Below, piece after piece: positions 1 to 5,723 of a stretch of DNA of 5,723 bases. The DNA lies in contig JBKHBQ010000258.1 of NCBI GenBank assembly GCA_046542305.1, positions 1 through 5,723 on the forward strand, read 5' to 3'. The stretch is from JBKHBQ01 sp046542305 (GTDB lineage Bacteria; Bacteroidota; Bacteroidia; Bacteroidales; 4484-276). The stretch's first letter is position 1; the number at the start of each line of letters is the position of its first letter. Under the pieces are notes generated by a model, which was not told the origin of the DNA, made no database searches, and saw only the letters and a program-made list of their open reading frames with translations. The translations under genes were made by a program, and so were the position numbers.

Positions 1-1
1 C

Positions 2-109
2 TTCGAAGCCACCAGAAAAATCAGGGCCTTCAACAGGGACGTTATCATCATTGCCCATACCGCTCTGGCTATGGAAGGTGACAAGGAATGCGCATGCCTG
101 AACCTGTAA
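2..109 (+). CDS. 3' end of a receiver-domain (CheY-like) protein, probably a hybrid histidine kinase or response regulator; C-terminus abnormal
   Basis: Thirty-five codons are visible, open at the left edge and ending in TAA at 107-109. The peptide starts FEATRKIRAF, continues with the hydrophobic strand DVIIIAHTALA and then MEGDKE. This matches the second half of a receiver domain: helix 3 (usually DGxEATRxIR), strand 4 with the conserved Thr/Ser (T at visible residue 20), and the start of helix 4 (usually GDREKALEAG). Receiver domains accept a phosphoryl group on an upstream Asp, which lies outside the window. What should follow, the AGCxDY loop and the Lys-Pro pair of strand 5, is missing; the reading frame ends instead in CACLNL. 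The gene is therefore either truncated or frameshifted here. Identity as a receiver fragment is fairly secure. Whether it belongs to a hybrid kinase or a free-standing regulator, and whether it has any link to the efflux operon, cannot be told. Confidence 0.7.
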   Translation, partial: FEATRKIRAFNRDVIIIAHTALAMEGDKECACLNL

Positions 110-149
110 AAAGAGGGATATGATTACCGTGATTTGCCGGCACAATTAG
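97..149 (+). pseudogene. Out-of-frame relic of the receiver domain's C-terminal strand and helix
   Basis: Two short pieces of a normal receiver ending can be read in other frames just past the damaged region. In frame 1, 94-111 reads MPEPVK, like the usual Y-x-x-KPVK segment but with Glu in place of the Lys. In frame 3, 108-146 reads KKRDMITVICRHN followed by TAG at 147-149, which looks like the usual last helix (K-x-x-L-hydrophobic-x-V-I-x-x-H). The two frames meet in the A5 run at 108-112, so one base gained or lost there would join them. A further loss of roughly eight codons near 89-96 would explain the missing AGCxDY loop. This is inference from pattern only; the pieces are short. Confidence 0.35.
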
Positions 150-166
150 TGCTGCCTTACGGCAAA
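133..166 (+). other. Inverted repeat / possible two-part hairpin after the receiver gene
   Basis: TTTGCCG at 133-139 pairs exactly with CGGCAAA at 160-166. Directly inside, GCAC at 140-143 pairs with GTGC at 149-152 around the loop AATTA. Together this gives an 11-bp stem with a seven-base bulge (153-159). It sits 24 nt after the TAA at 107-109, and its left arm overlaps the relic receiver tail. No T-run follows on the + strand, so it is not a standard intrinsic terminator. A weak terminator or a regulator site are both possible. Confidence 0.35.
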
Positions 167-238
167 ATGAATTTCAGCCGAAATAAAAGCTCCGCGAATC
201 CTGCCATCTGCTTTGCCGGTAAAAGTTAAATTACGACC

Positions 239-265
239 TTTGGCAGCCATTAATCATTAAATTTG
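239..265 (+). promoter_or_regulatory. Weak candidate Bacteroidota-type promoter for the efflux operon
   Basis: TAAATTTG at 258-265 fits the Bacteroidota -7 consensus TAnnTTTG. A TTTG at 239-242 could be the -33 element, but the gap of 15 bases is several bases shorter than usual for this promoter type. If used, transcription would begin roughly 105-115 bases before the adaptor start, leaving a long leader that includes the 282-300 hairpin and the mini-ORF. The short gap and the AT-rich setting keep confidence low. Confidence 0.25.
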
Positions 266-349
266 CCGGAATTATTTAAGACAGCCGCATCCATAGGCTG
301 CTAACAAGGGAAGGTTCTTCTCGGGATTTGAATGTATAGGAGAATTATC

Positions 350-361
350 ATGTTATTCTAA
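350..361 (+). other. Three-codon mini-ORF (Met-Leu-Phe-stop) with a good Shine-Dalgarno, just upstream of the adaptor gene
   Basis: AGGAGA at 338-343 is followed after six bases by ATG (350-352), TTA, TTC and TAA (359-361). The real adaptor start lies 19 bases after this stop and in another frame. This is the best ribosome-binding site in the spacer, yet it serves only a three-codon reading frame. It may be a leader that passes ribosomes on to the adaptor start, or a site left by sequence drift. Confidence 0.3.
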
Positions 362-380
362 TCAATAACCAAAGTGATTT

Positions 381-1556
381 ATGAAAAAAAAATCCACGCT
401 CACAATCGGGGGAGTTGTAGCTGTATTGCTTGTGCTGGGGGTGTTGGCTTCCTGCAAAAACAACACGGACAAAACTCCTGCAGAACCATCGAAAATTGCA
501 GTAGTGAAAGTGCTTCGGCAAAATGTGCCGGTTTATCAGGAATTTGTCGGACAGGTTTATGGTGAACAGGACATTGTAATTCGTGCCAGAGTTGAAGGAT
601 TTCTGGAAGGTATTCATTTCAGCGAAGGCACGCGGGTAAAAAAGGGCCAGCTCCTGTATACCATCGATCCGGCACCTTTTGAAGCCAGGGTGGCGGCCCA
701 AATGAGCAATCTTGCCGAAGCAAAAACCATGCTGGCCAAGGCCGAAAGCGACCTGAACCGCATTAAACCTTTGGCCCAAAACAATGCAGTGAGCCAGAGC
801 GACCTTGATGCCGCCACCGCTCAGTTTGAAGCGGCCCGGGCGTCTGTGGATGCCGCCGAAGCCAACTTGCAATCGGCGAAGATAGAATTGGGTTACACGC
901 GGATTCATTCACCTATCAACGGCCTTATCGGAAAAACCCAGGCTACGGTTGGCGATTTCGTTGGCCGCAGTCCCAATCCGGTGGTGCTGAATACGGTGTC
1001 GAATATCGATAAGGTGCTCGTGGAGTTTTTCCTCAGCGAAAGCGAATACCTCGACCTGGCAGAGGACATGCTGAAGAACAGGCGGATGTCGCGCCCGGTG
1101 GATTCAACCGGAAAGGCGCCTCTGAAGATGATCCTCGCCAACGGAATGGTTTATCCCGAAACCGGACACCTGCGCTTCGTGGATCGCGAAGTTGATCCTA
1201 CCACAGGCAGCATTCTCCTGCAGGCCGAATTCCCGAATCCCGACCGGATTATCCGCCCGGGACAGTTTGCAAGGGTTGAGGTGAAGATGAGTGAGATTAA
1301 AAACGCCATGCTGATCCCTAAACAGGCCGTTAACGAAGTGCAGGGCGCTTATAATGTTTTTGTGGTAAACGACAGCTCCAGAGTGGAAATCCATCCGGTG
1401 ACCCTCTATTCGGATTTCAACGATTATGACGTGATCGCCACCGGACTCGAAGGAAATGAGCTGGTGATTCTGGAAGGAATACAGATGGTAAGATCAGGGA
1501 TGATAGTAGAGCCGGTGATCACAACCTATCAATCCAAAGTGAAGCAGAATCAATAA
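381..1556 (+). CDS. RND efflux periplasmic adaptor subunit (membrane fusion protein, AcrA/MexA type), lipoprotein
   Basis: This protein bridges the inner-membrane pump and the outer-membrane channel of a tripartite efflux system. It has 391 residues, close to AcrA (397). The N-terminus is a lipoprotein signal: MKKK, a hydrophobic stretch at about 9-24, and the lipobox LASC with Cys25 as the lipid-anchored residue. The first half of the lipoyl domain is about 65-103 (RVEGFLEGIHF, then the G-x-x-VKKGQLLY turn and IDPAPFEA). An Ala/Glu-rich alpha-helical hairpin spans about 104-170. The second lipoyl half is about 171-195 (RIHSPINGLIG, then VGDFV). The beta-barrel is about 208-300, containing VDPTTGSI and the RPGQF turn, and the membrane-proximal domain follows at 305-380 (begins LIPKQAV). 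ATG 381 is chosen because it gives a complete lipoprotein signal; no Shine-Dalgarno lies next to it. Codons 2-4 form a run of nine A. It is the first gene of the operon. The specific substrate is unknown. Confidence 0.95.
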   Translation: MKKKSTLTIGGVVAVLLVLGVLASCKNNTDKTPAEPSKIAVVKVLRQNVPVYQEFVGQVYGEQDIVIRARVEGFLEGIHFSEGTRVKKGQLLYTIDPAPFEARVAAQMSNLAEAKTMLAKAESDLNRIKPLAQNNAVSQSDLDAATAQFEAARASVDAAEANLQSAKIELGYTRIHSPINGLIGKTQATVGDFVGRSPNPVVLNTVSNIDKVLVEFFLSESEYLDLAEDMLKNRRMSRPVDSTGKAPLKMILANGMVYPETGHLRFVDREVDPTTGSILLQAEFPNPDRIIRPGQFARVEVKMSEIKNAMLIPKQAVNEVQGAYNVFVVNDSSRVEIHPVTLYSDFNDYDVIATGLEGNELVILEGIQMVRSGMIVEPVITTYQSKVKQNQ

Positions 1557-1560
1557 GGAG
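1555..1560 (+). promoter_or_regulatory. Shine-Dalgarno AAGGAG for the RND pump gene, overlapping the adaptor stop codon
   Basis: AAGGAG begins inside the adaptor's TAA (1554-1556) and ends five bases before ATG 1566. It fixes the pump start at 1566: the in-frame GTG at 1560 shares its first base with the last base of this site and cannot use it. The position implies that ribosomes finishing the adaptor are close to the pump's initiation site. Confidence 0.8.
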
Positions 1561-1565
1561 TGGCT

Positions 1566-4500
1566 ATGGATAAAGGGAATTTTTTTGTAAGACGCCCCAT
1601 CGTGGCCATGGTTATCGCCATCGTAACGGTGATCGTCGGGGTAATTTTTCTGCTTGGGCTTCCCACCGAACAATATCCCGATATCACTCCGCCCATGGTA
1701 TCGGTGAGAACCAACTACACCGGAGCCAGTGCGGTTAACGTGGAGCAATCGGTTGCCACGCCCGTGGAGCAGGAAGTGAATGGCGTGGATAACATGATCT
1801 ATATGAAATCCACCAATGCCAACGACGGCAGCATGTCGCTGAACGTAAGTTTCGAGATCGGCACCGATCCGGATATGAACACGGTTTTTACGCAAAACCG
1901 CGTATCGCAGGCCACCCCAAAATTGCCTGAACAGGTTAAGCAGTTTGGCTTAAAAACACAGAAATCCTTTACGTTTCCCATTATGATCATCTCCCTCACC
2001 TCACCAACAGGGCAGTACGGTCAGGATTTCCTGGGTAATTATGCATCCATAAACATTAAGGATGTGCTGGCCCGCGAAGCCGGTGTGGGACGTGTGGATG
2101 TGCTGGGATCGAGCGACTATTCCATGCGCATTTGGGTAAAACCCGATAAACTGTCGTTGCTGGGCATTACGGTCCCCGAAATTGTTAATGCTATCAAGGA
2201 GCAGAGCGTGATCATGCCCGGCGGAAAATTCGGCGCCGAACCTGCACCTGCCGGAACAGAATTTACCTATACCGTACGATTGCCCGAACGGTTGAAATCG
2301 GAGGAGGAATTTGCAGATATCGTGGTAAGGATCAATCCTGACGGTTCGCAGGTGAAGATAAAGGATGTGGCACGTGTGGAACTGGGTGTGGAAACCTATA
2401 ATGCGTTCACCCGGCTGAACGGCGAAACTTCGGCCGCACTTTCGATTTATCAGTCGCCGGGCTCGAATGCCGTTGAAATTGCAGAAACCCTTCGGCAGCG
2501 TATGGAGGAGCTATCTGCAAAATTTCCGGAAGGAATCGCATACACCGTTTCGCTGGATACCACCACTGCTATTTCGGCCGGTATCGAAGAAATATTTAAT
2601 TCGCTGTTGATTGCCCTGGCTCTGGTGATTTTTGTGGTATTTATTTTTATTCAGGACTGGCGGGCCACGCTCATCCCCACCTTTGCCATCCCCGTTTCGC
2701 TCATCGGCGCTTTTATTGTCTTTCCGTTGCTGGGGTTTACCGTGAATGTGCTTTCGCTGCTGGGGCTGGTGCTGGCCATTGGTATTGTGGTGGATGATGC
2801 CATTGTGGTGGTGGAGGCTGTACAGGTAAATATTTCCAAAGGCATGAGTGCACGCGAAGCCACCAATAAAGCCATGAAGGAGGTTACCGCGCCGGTTATA
2901 GCCACTACACTTGTGCTGGTTGCAGTGTTTATTCCGGTGGCGGCAATGAGCGGCATCACCGGCAAGCTGTATCAGCAGTTTGCCATAACGGTTGCGGTGT
3001 CGGTTGTGTTTTCTTCGGTTAACGCCTTGACGCTGAGCCCGGCACTTTGTGCTGTGTTGCTGCGTGAACCAAAACCTTATCGGGGCCTGCTCGGAAGGTT
3101 CTTTAAAGGTTTTAACAAGGTGTTCGATAAAACCACCCATTCATATACCAACTTTGCATCGGTGTTTGCCAGAAAAATGCAGCGTGGGGTTATTTACATC
3201 GTCATCATGCTGATAGCGGTTGTATTTGTGGGTAATGGAGTACCCGGCGGGTTTATCCCTGAGGAAGATCAGGGGTATTTTTTCGTGAATGCACAATTGC
3301 CCAATGCTGCCTCTCTGCAGCGTACAGATGATGTAGCACGCGAAATCGAAAAAATCCTGCTGGATACACCCGAAGTTGATTTTGTGACCAACGCCAGCGG
3401 ATTCAGTCTGATATCCGGCGCTTTCAGCACCAATTCGGCATTTATGTTCGTTTCGCTTAAAGATTGGTCGGAGCGCGACTTAACGGCCCTTGAAGTAGTT
3501 CGAAAAGTGAACATGCATTTGATGGGAATCAAAGCTGCACAGGCATTTGCTTTCGGTCCGCCTGCCATTCCGGGACTTGGCAATGGCTCGGGTTTTTCGA
3601 TGATGCTTCAGGACAAGGGCGGCAACAGCCCGCAATATCTGGCCGAGCAGTCGGCAAAGTTCATCCGGGAAGCCATGCAGCGGCCGGAAATCGGTAATGT
3701 TTTTACAACCTACAGCGCCAATGTGCCGCAGCGTTTTCTCGATATCAACCGCGAAAAAGCTTTGAAAGCCGGCGTTCGGCTTCAGGATCTGTACAGCACC
3801 GTGGGTGCATTTCTGGGCGGGGCTTATGTAAACGATTTCAACAGGTTCGGGCGGCTGTACAAAACTTATGTGCAGGCCGAACCCGAATACAGGCTGAGCG
3901 AAAAACAGCTCAATCTGTTTTTTGTTAAAAATAAAAATAATCAAAGCGTGCCGCTGTCGTCGTTTATCGATGTACAGAAGATTTCGGGCCCCGAGTTTAC
4001 CTATCGCTACAACATGTACCGTGCTACGGAGCTAACCGGCAGCCCTGCACCCGGATACAGTTCAGCACAGGCGCTGGATGCCCTCGAAGAAGTGGCAGCC
4101 ACGGTGTTGCCGGCAGATATGGGTTACGAATGGTCGAATATGTCGTACCAGGAGCGGAAAGCCGAAGGAACCGGCAATGTGGTATTTGTCTTCTCACTTA
4201 TATTCGTATTCCTGATCCTGGCTGCACAGTACGAAAGCTGGTCGCTGCCGTTCAGTATTTTGCTCGGTACGCCGTTTGCCGTGCTGGGGGCCCTGCTGGC
4301 ATTGCTGATCGCCCGCATGTTCAGCGAAACCTACGAGAATAATGTTTTTGCACAAATCTCACTTGTCATGCTTATTGCCATGGCGGCAAAGAACGCGATC
4401 CTGATCATCGAGTTTGCTAACCTGAAATTTGCCGAAGGCCTGTCGTTGTTCGATTCAGCCATCGCTTCCGCCAAATTGCGGTTCCGACCGATCCTGATGA

Positions 4501-4727
4501 CGGCTTTTTCGTTTATCCTCGGTATTTTACCATTGATGGTTGCCAGCGGTGCGGGAGCTGAAGCCCGCAAAGTGATGGGCATGACGCTGTTTGGCGGGAT
4601 GTTCCTCGCCACCATCCTGGGGGTGGTTTTCTATCCGATGTTGTTTATCCTTATCGGAAAACTGGCACGATACGAAAAAAAGCGTGACCGGCTGGTAATT
4701 CCGGATGCTGAAACCACTAAATCCTGA
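1566..4727 (+). CDS. Efflux RND transporter permease subunit (HAE1 family, AcrB/MexB-like proton antiporter)
   Basis: This is the inner-membrane pump of the tripartite system, a homotrimer in the family, exporting hydrophobic or amphiphilic compounds in exchange for protons. It has 1053 residues from ATG 1566 (AcrB has 1049). Topology follows the family: TM1 about 10-30, a periplasmic porter loop about 31-342, TM2-TM6 about 344-497, TM7 about 541-557, a second porter loop about 558-868, and TM8-TM12 about 869-1031. The opening FFVRRPIVA and the segment LPTEQYPDITPP are family hallmarks. Proton-relay residues are present: Asp410 and Asp411 in TM4 (GIVVDDAIVVVE), Lys942 in TM10 (AMAAKNAIL), Arg974 and Thr979 in TM11 (RFRPILMT). 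Other matches are FIQDWRATLIP after TM2, FIPEEDQG at 563-570 and FVSLKDW at 628-634. The Asn after VVVE in AcrB is Ala418 here. No frameshift or internal stop is seen. It is 9 nt downstream of the adaptor and 4 nt upstream of the channel gene. Substrate specificity cannot be assigned. Confidence 0.97.
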   Translation: MDKGNFFVRRPIVAMVIAIVTVIVGVIFLLGLPTEQYPDITPPMVSVRTNYTGASAVNVEQSVATPVEQEVNGVDNMIYMKSTNANDGSMSLNVSFEIGTDPDMNTVFTQNRVSQATPKLPEQVKQFGLKTQKSFTFPIMIISLTSPTGQYGQDFLGNYASINIKDVLAREAGVGRVDVLGSSDYSMRIWVKPDKLSLLGITVPEIVNAIKEQSVIMPGGKFGAEPAPAGTEFTYTVRLPERLKSEEEFADIVVRINPDGSQVKIKDVARVELGVETYNAFTRLNGETSAALSIYQSPGSNAVEIAETLRQRMEELSAKFPEGIAYTVSLDTTTAISAGIEEIFNSLLIALALVIFVVFIFIQDWRATLIPTFAIPVSLIGAFIVFPLLGFTVNVLSLLGLVLAIGIVVDDAIVVVEAVQVNISKGMSAREATNKAMKEVTAPVIATTLVLVAVFIPVAAMSGITGKLYQQFAITVAVSVVFSSVNALTLSPALCAVLLREPKPYRGLLGRFFKGFNKVFDKTTHSYTNFASVFARKMQRGVIYIVIMLIAVVFVGNGVPGGFIPEEDQGYFFVNAQLPNAASLQRTDDVAREIEKILLDTPEVDFVTNASGFSLISGAFSTNSAFMFVSLKDWSERDLTALEVVRKVNMHLMGIKAAQAFAFGPPAIPGLGNGSGFSMMLQDKGGNSPQYLAEQSAKFIREAMQRPEIGNVFTTYSANVPQRFLDINREKALKAGVRLQDLYSTVGAFLGGAYVNDFNRFGRLYKTYVQAEPEYRLSEKQLNLFFVKNKNNQSVPLSSFIDVQKISGPEFTYRYNMYRATELTGSPAPGYSSAQALDALEEVAATVLPADMGYEWSNMSYQERKAEGTGNVVFVFSLIFVFLILAAQYESWSLPFSILLGTPFAVLGALLALLIARMFSETYENNVFAQISLVMLIAMAAKNAILIIEFANLKFAEGLSLFDSAIASAKLRFRPILMTAFSFILGILPLMVASGAGAEARKVMGMTLFGGMFLATILGVVFYPMLFILIGKLARYEKKRDRLVIPDAETTKS

Positions 4728-4731
4728 TGCG

Positions 4732-5723
4732 ATGAAAAGAAAAAGCTATAATCTGACAAGTATTTTGCTGTTGATCCTGGTGCTTTCTGGATGTATGGTC
4801 GGACCAAAATATCAGAAGCCTCAGATGGAGGTTCCGGAGACGTACCGGTTGAACACTTCCTTTGCCGATTCAGGATTGGTGCTTAAATGGTGGGATTTGT
4901 TTGATGATCCTGAGCTGAAAAAGCTGATCCTGATTGCGCTCGATGAGAATAAGGATGTGCGCATTGCGGCCAGTCGCGTGGAGCAGGCAAGAGCTTTGCT
5001 GGGATATACCAAAGCCGATTTGTATCCGCGGTTCGGCTACGAAGCAAGTGCCTCGCGGGGAAACCTGGCCGGCAATCAGCAGTTCGACGATCCTTTCAAC
5101 CATTACTACGGTGCTGCCAGCCTGCAATGGGAAATAGATTTCTGGGGAAAATACCGCTACGCCAATGCTGCCGCACGTGCGGAACTATTGGCTTCGGAAT
5201 ATGCACACCGGGCGGTGCAGGTGGCCATCATTTCCGAAGTTGCAAATACATATTACCAGTTGCTCGACTATCGGCAGCGGCTTGCGGTCACCAGAAGGAC
5301 GCTCACCACGCGAGATCAGTCTCTGGATATCATCGAACAGCGGTTTGAAAAAGGTGTGGTTGCCGAAATCGATTTCAATCAGGCTCAGATACAGCGTGCC
5401 GTGGCTGCCGGAGCCGTTCCGCAGTACGAGCGTGCCATCGCACAAACGGAAAATGCCCTGCACTACCTGCTTGGTCGCAGCCCGGGGGTAATTGTCACAA
5501 GCATGGATCTGAAATCCCAACCTCTTCCTCCCCACATTCCGGCAGGGCTGCCTTCCGGTTTGTTGCTCCGCCGCCCGGATATTCTGATGGCCGAACAGTA
5601 CCTGATTGCCCAACATGCACAGGTGGGCATTGCGCAGGCACTGCGGTTTCCCTCGATCAGCATTACCGGACTACTTGGTGTGGCAAGCGATGACCTATCG
5701 AACCTGACCTCCGGAGGCATGGC
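4732..5723 (+). CDS. Outer-membrane efflux channel lipoprotein (OprM/NodT family, TolC-like), 5' part; runs off the right edge
   Basis: This is the outer-membrane exit duct of the efflux system, a trimer in the family. The first 330 codons are present with no stop; family members are about 460-490 residues, so roughly the last third is outside. A lipoprotein signal is clear: MKRK, a hydrophobic core at about 8-20, lipobox LSGC with Cys21, then MVGPKYQKP (family form C-x-x-GPxYxxP). Further hallmarks in order: WWDLFDDPEL at 53-62, an N-x-D helix start at 73-75 (NKDVRIAASRVEQA), a YP pair at 98-99, LQWEIDFWGK at 131-140, a coiled helix rich in Ala/Glu/Gln at about 141-247, LLRRPDI at 278-284, AE at 287-288, and RFPSISITG at 305-313. 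The start at ATG 4732 gives the complete signal. No Shine-Dalgarno precedes it. The pump's stop and a two-codon mini-ORF lead directly into it (TGATGCGATGA), which suggests coupled translation. The family assignment is firm. Confidence 0.95.
   Translation, partial: MKRKSYNLTSILLLILVLSGCMVGPKYQKPQMEVPETYRLNTSFADSGLVLKWWDLFDDPELKKLILIALDENKDVRIAASRVEQARALLGYTKADLYPRFGYEASASRGNLAGNQQFDDPFNHYYGAASLQWEIDFWGKYRYANAAARAELLASEYAHRAVQVAIISEVANTYYQLLDYRQRLAVTRRTLTTRDQSLDIIEQRFEKGVVAEIDFNQAQIQRAVAAGAVPQYERAIAQTENALHYLLGRSPGVIVTSMDLKSQPLPPHIPAGLPSGLLLRRPDILMAEQYLIAQHAQVGIAQALRFPSISITGLLGVASDDLSNLTSGGM

Larger units (their letters stand above)
133..269 (+). repeat. Three direct copies of TTTGCCGG plus one inverted CGGCAAA
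   Basis: The octamer TTTGCCGG occurs at 133-140, 212-219 and 262-269, each starting right after A or C, with start-to-start distances of 79 and 50 bases. CGGCAAA at 160-166 is the exact reverse complement of the first seven bases. The third copy overlaps the TTTG of the promoter candidate. The copies could be a regulator's binding half-sites, or chance: the seven-mer TTTGCCG also occurs inside the coding regions as Phe-Ala codons. Confidence 0.4.
150..380. other. Intergenic spacer upstream of the efflux operon
   Basis: About 230 bases without a convincing gene. It contains two of the three TTTGCCGG copies, the right arm of an inverted repeat, a weak promoter candidate, a small hairpin (CAGCC at 282-286 with GGCTG at 296-300, nine-base loop), and a three-codon mini-ORF just before the adaptor gene. 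No tRNA and no clear terminator with a T-tract were seen. Any promoter and operator for the operon would be expected here. Confidence 0.7.

Noticed and set aside
282..300. Hairpin CAGCC/GGCTG as an intrinsic terminator
   Set aside because: The stem has only five pairs, the loop has nine bases, and no T-tract follows.
374..565. Plus-strand frame starting at GTG 374, overlapping the adaptor start
   Set aside because: Out of frame with the adaptor, Cys/Ser-rich low-complexity translation, and no ribosome-binding site.
348..908. Minus-strand open frame (186 codons) opposite the adaptor start
   Set aside because: Antisense to a firmly identified lipoprotein adaptor gene, with no recognisable domain. 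Treated as a shadow.
2511..3140. Long minus-strand open frame (209 codons) opposite the pump's TM region
   Set aside because: It lies wholly inside the pump gene, and its His/Asn/Gln/Arg-rich composition is what the complement of hydrophobic TM codons gives. No domain was recognised.
4934..5491. Plus- and minus-strand open frames inside the channel gene
   Set aside because: The frame from ATG 4732 carries all the OprM-family motifs across this stretch, so the others are shadows.
1..5723. CRISPR array, tRNA/rRNA gene, insertion sequence or attachment site
   Set aside because: No regularly spaced repeats, cloverleaf, transposase motifs or terminal inverted repeats were seen.

Overview
The window carries most of a tripartite RND-type multidrug efflux operon on the + strand: a lipoprotein periplasmic adaptor (381-1556), an inner-membrane HAE1/AcrB-like proton-driven pump (1566-4727), and an OprM/NodT-type outer-membrane channel lipoprotein (4732 to beyond the right edge). 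Before it lie the last codons of an unrelated receiver-domain (CheY-like) protein and a spacer of about 230 bases.

Organism: a Gram-negative with moderate GC, most likely a member of the Bacteroidota. This is inference. It rests on the style of the receiver fragment (like Bacteroidota hybrid kinases), an adaptor start with no Shine-Dalgarno sequence next to it, a TAnnTTTG-like element in the spacer, and the sequence style of the RND and OMF proteins. No rRNA or marker gene is present to fix it.

Layout: 1-109 is the 3' end of a receiver-domain gene whose C-terminus looks damaged. A relic of its last helix can still be read in another frame up to about 149. 150-380 is non-coding and holds three TTTGCCGG repeats, an inverted repeat, a weak promoter candidate, and an AGGAG-preceded three-codon mini-ORF. 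381-4727 and onward is the operon, tightly packed: 9 nt between adaptor and pump, 4 nt between pump and channel. The adaptor-pump junction has a strong Shine-Dalgarno that reuses the adaptor's stop codon. The pump-channel junction has no Shine-Dalgarno but has overlapping stop and start codons that suggest coupled translation.

How the genes work together: the pump takes substrates from the periplasm or outer leaflet of the inner membrane using proton flux. The adaptor, lipid-anchored in the inner membrane, seals pump to channel. The channel carries the substrate across the outer membrane. The substrate range cannot be read from the sequence. No dedicated regulator (TetR, MarR or AraC type) is visible here. 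I did not find a new type of biological system; the findings are local oddities around an ordinary efflux operon.
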